Source: Tetranychus cinnabarinus
Taxonomy: Eukaryota > Arthropoda > Arachnida > Trombidiformes > Tetranychidae
Direction of reading: 5' to 3'
DNA: 64,000 bases
Assembly (NCBI GenBank): GCA_022266195.1
Contig: WHVY01000001.1
Location: 15,686,001-15,750,000, forward strand
Shown: positions 33,407 through 44,094 of the stretch, piece after piece
How positions within the stretch are numbered: the stretch's first letter is position 1
How the letters are laid out: the number at the start of each line of letters is the position of its first letter
Position numbers and translations under genes: made by a program
Notes under the pieces: generated by a model
The model's input: only the letters and a program-made list of their open reading frames with translations
Told to the model about the DNA's origin: nothing
Databases searched by the model: none

Positions 33407-34227
33407 TTTTGACTAGTCTTTCAAGCAAATAGCGATGTTACATTGCTCATGAACTCTTTACGGTGATAAAGATTCAATCTCCTGGATTAAATATACCATT
33501 CATGAATGTATACTAATTGATTTATTATCATTTTCGCTCAAATTCGTGATAACATTCAGAATAAACTATTAACTCAAGTATGGTGCAAATCACCAAAGGT
33601 TATTACGTTTTTTCAGTGTTGAATCACGAAAGGGAATCTAAATAAGAATTGAATGTGGTGAATTTACTAATTTGCGTGGCTTATTTGTACATGCAGTTAA
33701 TTATCAATTGCAAAGCAAACATCCTGCTGTCAAATTTAACTGGTGTTTTGGTGACGATAATCGAGGTGACTTGTTTTATGTGGAATTTTTGCAATGTATT
33801 GTTGATTTTGAGAATAAACTTGATTATTTGGGCCCTTGGCCCTATTGTGTCGGTGTGCAAGAAATTCAAGAGTAGTTATCTTCTCTGTTGATATTACATC
33901 AGTTTTTAGAATCAATATTATCATATCTGACTAGCAAGAATAGTTACTATGTCATTGATATTATCCTATTTTCAACTGTTTCAGTTGAATTTTAGATCAA
34001 TTGTCGAAGGTTTATGTAGAGTGTATCGTGCTACTTGGAAGTTAACTTGATTTAATTGACCAATTAACTGAAATATACGTTCAAGAGGGAAAGGAGTCTT
34101 TACGATTCTCAATTTTACCTGCGGCAGTTATTCCGAAACAATTTATCGAACAATTTTATGAATGTTTCAATTTGTTTTAAAGATTTCCAAGAATTGGCTA
34201 TCGAATTTAGACATTTATTTACATTCG
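33407..34227 (+). pseudogene. CMTR2-like copy P5 (unit B)
   Basis: Same broken fragment as 24600-25420. It carries the one difference I noted in this part: 34130 is A where unit A (25323) has G. Confidence 0.65.
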
Positions 34228-35442
34228 ACTATTAATATATGATTTATAAATTCACAACATAGATAACTAAGGAGTTAGTAAGTCATATTCTAAGAGATTA
34301 ATCGTTAGATAAAAATTTCAGATGAAAAGGCTATACTGAGTAAGTCTGTAACAATAAAACACTAAGAATAAAATGTTATTGTAAGTATTCTCATGGAATT
34401 TTTTACTCAATTGGACTGTTATTCAAATTTCTCTTACAAGCTCTTATTTATCTCGGTTAATGGATGGATTTAATCTATTTATTAAACAGATATGAGACCA
34501 ATATGTATGAATTTTTCGTAAACATTAATAAAAAACTATAATTAATCTACTAACCAATATATGGAACTAATAAACTAGCAAAGTTTAACTAGGTATGGTT
34601 TAAGACGAGCATTGATTACTCACCTTTTATTCGTAGAAAGTGAAGTTTCAATATGAGTTTGTATCCTTGCATATATTTGTTAGTTATTAGAACTAGTTTG
34701 AACTAAGTTATTGATGATGTCAAAATTACAATGGTATATAATAACTGATATAAAGAACTGATGGGATATTTATTGTGAATGCACTAACGAGTTAAATTTC
34801 TTGACAAATGGTAAATTTAAGAATGTTGCAAATTCAGTTTAATTGAATTTCGCAATGAAATTTACGCCAGTTTCACTTAATCCGCAATAAATCATTAACG
34901 CGTACATGTATGTGTCATGTACAATGTAATTATTAAATTATTATTATGTATTATGTATTATGTAATTATGTAAGTACTGTAACTGTGTAAGTATGTGATA
35001 ACTAACTAAATTGATCTGTGAACTATTTCTTTTTAACAATAAATTTAATTAAAGAAATGTTGAATAACTGCCAATACATGAACGATATGCGTATTTAATA
35101 ATCAGTAGAAATTTAATCCAATCTACTTTGCGTTAAAATAACGAATCTGTTATCCGCATAAGATTTTGTTATTTTTTAATCCAGAATGTAGCTAATAGAT
35201 GTTGCAGCCTGCAAACTTTCTTGCATCCATCGTTTGTGCATCATAATCTCGGAGCTAAAAATTATGTCAATGTGATAGAGATAATGTTGGTAATTTTTTT
35301 GAAAAACGTTGATTGAATAGATTAACAATTTTGTTTAAGCAATGACAGTGAATGTTGTCTATGCGAAGCTGCGAAATATGGCTGAGATACCTTTTGATTT
35401 ATGATTACATGAATTAAGAGAATAGGCTAAATCATATGGTAG
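34228..35442. other. AT-rich sequence without a gene (unit B)
   Basis: Copy of 25421-26635; nothing recognisable. Confidence 0.5.
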
Positions 35443-35677
35443 ACTTCACCTTAAATGAACTCCGAGTCCCCGGTGTTTCCCTGAGCAATCTAAACAGATC
35501 CATATTCCATATGTGACGCTAGCTCATTGTGGATTGAGAGCCCCACATTCAAAACAACTCTAAATAGAAAGAAAATATTGAATCAAGAAACAACAAGGGA
35601 AATAGTAATTTAAAAAAATGGATAAATATGGATTAACTTACATCATTAGTTGGACGCAGTTCTTGAAGTATCTGTTG
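35443..35677 (-). pseudogene. ArfGAP1 exons 1-2 fragment (unit B)
   Basis: Copy of 26636-26870, with the complete exon 2 at 35560-35451 and part of exon 1. Confidence 0.75.
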
Positions 35678-36276
35678 CCTCGTTCATTGTTTGTTTATTT
35701 TGGTAATTTCACTTTTACTTACAATGTAATCCTTGGTTCAATGATTTTCAAGTCAATTTAACGATACTCCTTAAAGTGATCACTGATCATGCTAGTTAAA
35801 ACTAAACTCATATTTAGCCACTTTAATTTTGATTATATTTCTATCATTTCTTTCTCTGCCTTCATTTGTTAATACTTGAGATTGATGCAATCTAAACGCG
35901 AACTCTCATAGCCATTTCTAATTAATTATTGTGTTTAATGATTTTTAAGATTTCCTAACAAGAAATAACGTCACTACAATGTTTGAGGTGATAATGATAA
36001 TTATAAAACTTATGAATTGTAGACAAATGATGAATCAAGTTTGTTATAAACTTTACAATAATTTAATTTCTGCTTGCTGCCTCCTAAATATCGTTCTAAT
36101 TTAATTATTGTGTTTAATGATTCCTAAGAAATAACGTCACTATAATGATATTACAATGTTTGAGGTGATAATGATAATTATCAAACTTATGAATCGTAGA
36201 CTAATGAATGAATCGAGTTAGTATAACCTCTACAAGGATTTTATTGCTACTTCCTGCTACCTAAATATCGTTATCT

Positions 36277-36873
36277 CGATGATTTCTTGACAACGACGCC
36301 ATTGGAATTTCGTTTTGGTTTATTTATTGAACTTGGTTTCGATTGCCTGTGAACTCTGCTGAATAATAAAGAGTAAATATCCTGGAATAAACACACCAAT
36401 CGAACTGATTCAACATCATTTGTGGTCAAAGAAATCCGTGATAACATTAATGAACTATTAACTCGAGCATGGTGCAAATTAACAGAGATTATTACGTCTT
36501 TCCCAGTTTTGAATTCAGAAAGTGAATCTAAAAAAGATCTCAATCAAGTGAATTTACTGTTTCGGTGTTAAGCTACAGACTCAATTGTTCATGCAGTCAA
36601 TTACTACTGGTTATACATTCAAAGCAAACATCCTGTTGTCAGAGTTCACTGGGTTACTTCAACACTAAATCCAAATTACAAGCAAGTTGTTCTAATAAAA
36701 ACAGCAATTGGCAATGATAGATCTATCAAACATGTGAAACTTCATGATAATTGGTTTTTTGGTGATGATAATCGAGAGGACTTGTTAATTGTGGCATTTT
36801 TGCAATGAATTGTTGATAATTTCAGGAATAAACCTGTTGATTTGGTCATTGTGATGGTGGAATCAATTGTATG
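36277..36873 (+). pseudogene. CMTR2-like copy P6 (unit B)
   Basis: Copy of 27470-28066, again running directly into the PAF-acetylhydrolase fragment. Confidence 0.6.
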
Positions 36874-36886
36874 CTTAGATGCCTGA

Positions 36887-37225
36887 ATGTACCCAATTCA
36901 CAAGGAAAACTTTGAAATGGTCACTCAACCAGTTTTATTTATTAATACTCAATCTTTGCACACAAAGGCCAACCTTCGAGCCATCAAACAGCTTCTCCAA
37001 GTTAACAGTTTTGATCATCCAGGCGAGTTTTCTAGTCTCCGTGGAAATCATCATGACAAGAGCTCCAAAGGTTCAGACGATGTGGAAACAAATGATATCG
37101 AAGCCAATAAAATTGAGCGAAAAGTGGTCACAATCAAGAACACAGTTCATTACAACCAAACTGATATTCCATTTGTTATGCCTTGGGCTGTCCGGGCCAT
37201 GATTGGTGCCAATTCGAAGTTATGA
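36887..37225 (+). pseudogene. PAF-acetylhydrolase C-terminal fragment (unit B)
   Basis: Identical to 28080-28418, ending in the hairpin at 37216-37271. Catalytic-His segment present, Ser and Asp segments absent. Confidence 0.6.
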
Positions 37226-37271
37226 GATAAAACCCTCGGGCTCCGCCCTCGGGTTTAATTCTCATAACTTC
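37216..37271. repeat. Perfect GC-rich hairpin (unit B)
   Basis: Second copy of the palindrome at 28409-28464, with the same arms and loop. Confidence 0.75.
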
Positions 37272-37796
37272 TCGTGGTAGTGGTTTAATCTATTATTATT
37301 TTTAAATAGACACGACACTGACTCTAGCGATCAATATTTTCATTATTAACTGTGATTTAATTTTTTAATAATTTTGTTAATCTGTAAATTTTTTACTTTT
37401 GCTATTTTTTATACTTTTTGGCTGAGATACTGTTGTTTAATGTATGATTCAATATAAATCCGAAAAGAAAAGAATCATAAATAATTAATAAAATTATCCG
37501 CTGTTAAAGTATTTTTATCATTAAATTTTTGAATTTTTTTAATGATGCAGTTATTTTCACGGTTAGGATTTCACATGTTTGTAGTAAGAATAGCCATTTT
37601 TTTTGTGAAAAATTACTCTAGTTACTAAAGTAAACAGTATTTTAACATTGGAAACTCGTTCGTCCTGAATATTTTATGCAGACCTGATTATGTGTTATGG
37701 GTTGATAACTTGGAAGAGTTTAATTAACGTGAGTATGTATCTAATCTAATGAACAAGATTATAAACTTAAAGTCTTATGACATTATGCATTCATAC

Positions 37797-39010
37797 TTTA
37801 ACTTTTTTTATTTTCTTTCAGTTTTGTGACTTTTGATGTTAGCAGTCTCATTTCACTTCATGATATGGATTACGCGACTAACATCGATCAACTTTTTGAT
37901 AAAAGATTCACTTTTAATCTTAAAAATTTGGTAACGACGATTCGTTCGTCGATTGGTAACTTTCCGATAAACATTACATCAGTTTTTGCTGCCATTAAGT
38001 GTCTCAGGACTGGTTGAAGTTTGAAAAAAATTTTGGCATTCAAATAATGAAAGAATTTGCGCAAAATGACTCAAAAACATACTTGGAAGTAATCATGGTT
38101 ACATTGGAGAATCTCGATGATTTCTTGACTTGGCCGTCATGGAGATTTCGTTGTGGTTCATTGTTTAGACACGATCTAAGATTGTACTCGAACTCTTTTA
38201 GATGATAAAGATTTTATCTCCTGGAATAAACATACCAATCGAACTGATTTAACATCATTTGTGTTCAAAGAAATTTCGTTATAAGATTCAGAATGAACTA
38301 TTAACTCGAGCATGGTGCAAATTAACAAAGATTATTAAGTCTGTCCCAGTGTTGGATTTAAAAAGTGAATCTAAAAAAGATCTCAATGAAGTGAATGCAC
38401 TGTTTCTGTGTGAAGCTCCAGGCTCATTTGTACATGAAGTCAATTATTATACTCAAAGCAAACATCTTGGTATCAAATTTAACTGGATTGCTTGAACACT
38501 AAATCCATATTACGAGCAAGTTGATCTAATCAAAATAGCATTAGATTCATCAAACATGTGGTACTTTAGGATAACTGGATTTTTAGTGATGATAATCGAG
38601 GCGACTCGTTAGTTGTGGCATTCTGGCAAAGTATTAGTATGAATAAACCTGTTGATATGATTACTGAAGATGGTGGAATCAATTGTGTCGATTCACCTAA
38701 AATTCAAATGAGTTATCTTTCCAGTTGATATTACATCAGTCCTTAGCTGCTATTAATTGTTTCAAGATTAATGTTAGTTTTATTGTCTGAATGTTTAATT
38801 TATTTTCGTCGCAGACACTTTAACTCACCTATCTAAACGTAATTTAATTTACCTAATAACTGAGCCATGGATTTAAAAAAGGAAAGTGTTCACTGCAAAC
38901 TCAATTTTACCTGTTTGGCTATTCCGAAGCAATTTTCGGAAATGAAAAGGTTCCATGTTGTTCAAAGAATTTCAAAAAATATGCTTTTGAACCACAATCA
39001 TTGTTAATGA
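37797..39010 (+). pseudogene. CMTR2-like copy P9, least rearranged
   Basis: Contains the N-terminal region (37826-38017), the P4-type segment to about 38410, and then, unlike P4 and P7, an intact-looking SAM loop LCEAPGSFVHEVNYYTQSKH and IKFNWIA. It continues in other frames with TLNPYYEQVDLI, MITEDGGINCVDSPKIQ (catalytic Asp) and a C-terminal piece with AIPKQFSEM-like sequence. It has no internal 240-base duplication, so it probably reflects the family's original order: LTRAWCKL, CEAPG, NPYYE, TEDGG. Frameshifts and stops (for example after 38494) make it non-coding as it stands. Confidence 0.75.
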
Positions 39011-40541
39011 TCCACAGAATTCTCCTGTTCAATAAAGCTAAGAAAAATCGCTATAGACCATGAGATTGAATTGTAAACAAAAGTTTGAATTGAATTTCAT
39101 AATCTATTGACTTTTTCAATACATCTTTAATACTCAGAAAACGCGAGAATTAGGTTAAGACTTGGCCCCATAATAGTGGCATAATATTCTTAATTTAAAA
39201 TAAACAATCTTTGTATTAGCCAGATGGAAAGGCATAGAATTTTATGTAGATGAAAAATTTAAAGCGTGGAATAAAAATAAAATCATTTTTTCTTGTTGGA
39301 TTTGTTTGAATTGTGATGTTAACATTCATAGTTGTAAATTACTTTCTTCTTGAACTCTTTTTACTAGAAGCTTTAGCACTGTCATTGAGAAGTTCCCAGA
39401 AATCATCTTCTGTTTTCTTGTAGTTTTTCTTATTTCTATTAAAAAATGCATACAGCCTTAACTAGTAGAAATACTGTTGAAATAAGTTATGATTCGAAAA
39501 TATAATATAAAAGCAACAAAATTTGTACTTACTTATATCTGCAATGCAATTGTCCAAAAATGAAGAGCGATTGAAATCCTTCAAACTATGAACAGATGAA
39601 GTAATAACTAACTGAACCATGAAGAAAAAACTAAATTAAGTTGCAAATGGTTATTACACTACAATGTATATGAAACGATGAAATGCCAGTAATGTGACTA
39701 ATAAATAAAAGGCAAAATTTAAAATAATGGTATTTTGCACAAACAATAAGTTAGATTCATTGACTAATGATAAATTTAAGAATGAAGCACAGAATAGAAA
39801 AAACTTTTAAAGAATTGCTCAATCAAAAAATAATTACCGACTTTACGTATTTCCTATTAAATTTTAATAAAACATTGACGTGCAAGCATTTGTGCAATGC
39901 AATTAATAAATACAATGCGGAAGCCTGAATCAATTGATTATTCTGAAAACAATTAAGGTGTTAAGAAAGAAGTCGCTGATTATTTAACAACTTAAAATTC
40001 TTAAAACTAGATGTCCAGCTGGATGAAATTATTAATACAAATACAATGCACTGTATATCAAAACACGATAAATTTTACTAAACTTCTCCTTATCCTCAAT
40101 AGATTTAATAATGAGTGGAATTGCAATCCTTTCTTTGTTTTAAGTTCAACATGTTGTTTGCATGAGTTTTATGCAACTCTATTTAATTTGGAATAAACCT
40201 GAATGTAACACGGATTGCAATATTGAAATATAAGATACTTTTATTTGCCTAGTTATGCCTAGTTTGAGCTATAGAGCCACGCGACTGCGATAAATTGAAT
40301 TAAATGTTTCATTTATTATACAGTTAATCTTTAATACTCATAAAACGCGAGAATTAGTTTGAGATTTGGCCCCATAATAGTGCCATAATATTCTTAATTT
40401 AAAATAAACAATCTTTGTATTAGCCAGATGGAAAGGCATGGAATTTTATGTAGATGAAAAATTTAAGCGAGGAATAAAAATAAAATCATTTTTTCTTGTT
40501 GGATTTGTTTGAATTGTGATGTTAACATTCATAGTTGTAAA
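39011..40541. repeat. Doubled ArfGAP1 3' flank with a tail fragment
   Basis: The segment with 'ttggccccataatagtg' and 'acaatctttgtattagccag' occurs twice, at about 39110-39440 and 40310-40640. The second runs into the real ArfGAP1 3' end. The first carries a fragment of the last exon (39350-39435, minus strand: EDDFWELLNDSAKASSKKS-like) that is then cut off. Between them lies a diverged version of the block at 10046-10872. No further gene seen. Confidence 0.55.
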
Positions 40542-42749
40542 TTACTTTCTTCTTGAACTCTTTTTATTAGAAGCTTTAGGACTGTCATTGAGAAGTTCCC
40601 AGAAATCATCTTCTTCTGTTTTCTTGGAATTTTTCTTATTTGAACTTCCTTCGCCGAAGTTGATCAATGTTTTCTCTTCCTTGCTGATATTAACTGTCTT
40701 CGAAGCCGTTGTATTTCCGATAGATTGATTGTTACTGCTACTACTTAGTTGTTGAACATTAGGTGTAGACTTAGAAGTTGATAAGAGACTTGACGATTCC
40801 TTCCTTCCAACACCTTCATTTCTATAATCACAGTTATCTTCTTTATAACCCTCTTGATAGCTTCCACCCTGATCTCCAGTTCCATAATCATATTCATTGC
40901 TCTCAGAATTAGGATCACTGTAGAGAGATGCTTTCTGGTTGAAAAGAGTTGATAAATCTGTCCATCCTCTTTTGGAAACATCAACTACCTAGAAAGATTA
41001 AAAAAGTTATTAGTATCTAATGAAAAACTTCATAAAAATATAATTAACAACCTTAGAGCCAATCGTTGTTGCTTGATTCTGTAATGAGTCAACTAAAGAA
41101 CCTTCTTTCACCTTTAAATAAGTCAGGATTTTAAACAAAAAACAAGCCAGGAAAAAACAAATGAAAAAAATGATAATCAGAAAATAATAAAAACAAATGA
41201 TTGAAAAAATAATGAATAAAGGAGGTTAAAACTTAAATAAAACTCATAAATAAGTTTACCTTTTCATTTAGAGTTCCAGCAATCTCAGCAGCTTTTTGTG
41301 AAGCAATCGAACCAATTTTCAAAGCCTGATTAAAAAAAGATTGATAATTATTTTTGCATCAACCAATTCATAAAAAATGCTTACGTTTTCAGACGCCTTT
41401 GAAGCTACTTTGGTGGCTGTACTTGCGATTGAGGATAGTGAAGACTAGAAGATGATTCAAAGATTAGAAAAATGGAAATATTTTTCATAATTTTCTGTAC
41501 TTACTATTGAGAAACCCCATGAATCCAAACCGTAATCAGATTGGCTTCTTGGAGGTTGGGCACTATAACCAAACCCGGAATATTTTCCTCCTTGGCTAGG
41601 CGGGAGATCACTGACAAAATAATTTTCGATTGAATGGTGACAAAAAGGTTTTGATTATTATTTGAATAAGTGTAAAAAACATAAAACAATCATGAGTTGA
41701 AAATTACATTCAAGAGCAAGCAAATGACTAACAGTGACACTATACTTACTCAGGTCTAGAAGCATTTTCTTGTTGCTTTTTTGCAAAAAATTGTTCCTTC
41801 TGACGAGATACATTCTCATGATTATAACTACGGATGTTGAACATAATAAAAATCGATACAATTTTAGAATAAAATAGATGAGTTGATAGAAGATAAAATT
41901 AAGTAGCGAATATCCAAATGAAATTGTCAAGCAGCTTGTGCTGGTAGATAATTAGATGAAAGTTTGGAAAGATTTTATTAGTGGTGGTCAGTACCTTTGG
42001 TAGCTACTTGCAGCCCATTCGTCTTCATCCCAAGATGACTGTTTTCCGCTATTTTTAGATGCATTGGAAGCCGAACTCGACGAGAAACTAGGAATGACTC
42101 GCGAAACATAGTCTTTTGCTGTTGAAGATTCAATGGACCAACTTTTACCAGCAGCTTCTGTGGCGATCTAATGAAAAGACAGAAATTTGTATCAATAATC
42201 GGAAATTTTCAAGTTTTGTTTCACACATACCTTATCACGATACAGAGCAGCAGCTTTTGAGTTATATCTTTCACTCAGTGGCATAGAAGGGTTCCAATCA
42301 GGTTGACTGGAAAGAAACTCCTTTGCTTTTTTATTACCACCAGCTTTCATCTTAGCCAATTCAATATCCTTCCATTTGTCCATAGTGATTGAACGAACAA
42401 AACTGCGGAACAAGGAAAACAATTCATTTACTCAAGGTTATCTATGGTTTGTTTAGCTATACCATTAATAGGCTAAATCATATGGTAGACTTTACCTCAA
42501 ATGAACTCCGAGTCCCCGGTGTTTCCCTGAGCAATCTAAACAGATCCATATTCCATATGTGACGCTGACCCATTGTGGATTGAGAGCACCACATTCAAAA
42601 CAACTCTAAATAGAAAGAAAATATTAATTTTAGAAACAACAAAGGAATCAGATATTTAAAAAAAAATGGATAAATATGGATTAACTTACATTATTATCAT
42701 TAGTTGGACGCAGTTCTTGAAGTATCCGCCTTGTCCTTGGACTAGCCAT
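40542..42749 (-). CDS. ARFGAP1: ADP-ribosylation factor GTPase-activating protein 1 (443 aa)
   Basis: Ten exons in phase: 42749-42690, 42605-42496, 42402-42231, 42167-41995, 41827-41750, 41610-41505, 41444-41385, 41325-41260, 41111-41052 and 40988-40542. The protein begins MASPRTRRILQEL, the conserved ArfGAP1 start. The zinc finger CFEC..CLDC, the arginine finger in SGKHRGLGVH and the block FVRSITMDKWKDIEL (roughly residues 21-70) form the catalytic domain, which triggers GTP hydrolysis on Arf1 at Golgi membranes. Later come Ser/Trp-rich segments (SSWDEDEWA), helical Ala/Ser/Lys stretches like the curvature-sensing ALPS regions (inference), and a C-terminal DFWELLND followed by SNKKSSRRK. The length is close to the human 406 aa. 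This is the ancestral, intact copy; the one at 12052-14309 derives from it. Confidence 0.92.
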
Positions 42750-43382
42750 GGTTAAATTTGGTTAGATTTGGACTAAATTACAAACTAAATTAATCAATAA
42801 ATTTAAGAAAACAGTTGGCAGTTAAGAGGTTGAATTGTTTAAGAGTAACATAAATGAATATTGAGCTACCAAGTTGAGAGGTAATGGTGACGACAGCACT
42901 GTCAGGTTAGGAAAAAATTTCAGCTGGAAAAAGTAGAAAGAGAAAGATGCCTTGAAAGAGTATGAGTGAAAGCTATCATTGCATTTAATAAAATCACCCA
43001 TTTCACGTTGTAATTAACAATTTTAATCTTAAAAACTGTTCTGTTAATCAACTATAGCTCAGGCAATCAATAATTTTTTTTGGAATCAACTGTAAGTATA
43101 GGTGATATCCATTAATCATGCTGTTTTTATGCATCTTTTTAGATTTGTTTTGGTTTTTCATCATTGTTTACATTTTTATTTTCTTTATTTGAAGTTGATT
43201 ATTTTCGACTTTTTATTTATTCCAGATTTAAAAATCTGAAGCCTTTTTCAGATTCTCTTATTGTGATCATATGATTAATATCTATCAATCATTAACCATG
43301 GGCAAAGGACAAAGATCAGAAGGCAACACTAGGGTAAGAGAGTTTAATTTACTCAGCTGTTAGACATGTAATATTCATTTTC
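42750..43382. other. Intergenic, 5' of ArfGAP1
   Basis: Presumed ArfGAP1 promoter region. A 12-codon ATG frame at 43298-43333 (MGKGQRSEGNTR) followed by a good donor (gtaaga) could be a first exon of the next gene, but joining it to the acceptor at 43398 puts that gene out of frame, so it was not included. Confidence 0.4.
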
Positions 43383-43643
43383 ATGCCTCGATTTACAGCC
43401 TGGCAATTCTTGTGCATCTCATCTGCACAATTTTTATCAGCAACTCTTGGAATTACAATAATCAATAGATTCATTGGATTTGATGATGTGAAAGAACCAA
43501 CTGATGGACCTATCGCCGATTCCAGTCTTGGCTCTCTGGTTGAGGAGGAAGAAGTTGACACCAATTTGACACCAGCTGATAATCAAAAAAAAATGTATAA
43601 AAAGGAAGCTTTGCCCAAAAAATCAGGCAAAAATATTGCATAA
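43383..43643 (+). CDS. Small single-pass membrane protein, unknown (86 aa)
   Basis: Frame of 86 residues. A hydrophobic helix lies near the N-terminus (about residues 6-28, WQFLCISSAQFLSATLGITI). An acidic middle (LVEEEEVD) and a basic C-terminus (KKMYKKEALPKKSGKN) follow. Size and layout resemble small mitochondrial or ER membrane proteins, but I do not recognise the family. The start is uncertain because an acceptor-like 'tttacag' lies inside the first codons, so an upstream exon may replace MPRFT. The convergent ABCB8 gene ends about 450 bases to the right. Confidence 0.45.
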   Translation: MPRFTAWQFLCISSAQFLSATLGITIINRFIGFDDVKEPTDGPIADSSLGSLVEEEEVDTNLTPADNQKKMYKKEALPKKSGKNIA

Positions 43644-44094
43644 ATCTTCAAGCAAGAAATTTGGATCGTTTCACTTCGCGATTCACTCATGCTGTTTCAG
43701 CTTGTGCTGTTGGATCATCTCTTTGAGTATTCTTATCCGTTAGAATGTTGGAAAGGAGGTGAAGATGAAGATAAAGATGAAAATGTCCATAAGACGAATA
43801 AAATATTAAGCCCTTGTTTTTATTTTTGTTTCGACATTTTGAACAATCTTTATCATAATCATCTTTATCTCTTTTCAACATTTAGTTAAGTGAATGCTTG
43901 AACCTTACTTACCACAACACCTTTTTAATGTTATCCAAAATGTTATTCAATGACTTGAAAAAATTGCGCAAATTCGAAAGTTTTTTCTTGATAATCTTGA
44001 TAGAGTTGTCAGTAAATATTGTAAAAGTTTTAATGTCGTTCGAAATAAACATTTATAACAATATTAACTCTAATGAATGCATTTGTTACATTAT
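43644..44094. other. Intergenic between convergent genes
   Basis: Likely the 3' UTRs of the small membrane-protein gene and of ABCB8. The short frames on both strands here are not supported as genes. Confidence 0.4.

Larger units (their letters stand above)
29150..37956. repeat. 8,807-bp tandem duplication, unit B
   Basis: Second unit, head to tail with unit A and with no spacer. At 37957 a third copy begins and stays identical to about 38410, then diverges where CMTR2-like copy P9 continues differently. Left of 29150 and of 37957 the sequence is identical ('cgtcgattgg'), whereas left of 20343 it differs ('cgtgaagcg'). That is the expected pattern if unit edges were set by recombination between two CMTR2-like copies. 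Confidence 0.93.

Noticed and set aside
3856..42749. Horizontal gene transfer as the source of the duplicated genes
   Set aside because: HIBADH, ArfGAP1 and the bHLH-PAS genes are standard animal genes with introns or intron flanks, and nothing in them looks bacterial.
43298..43333. Possible first exon MGKGQRSEGNTR of the small membrane protein
   Set aside because: The donor is good, but joining to the acceptor at 43397-43398 gives the wrong phase for the downstream frame.
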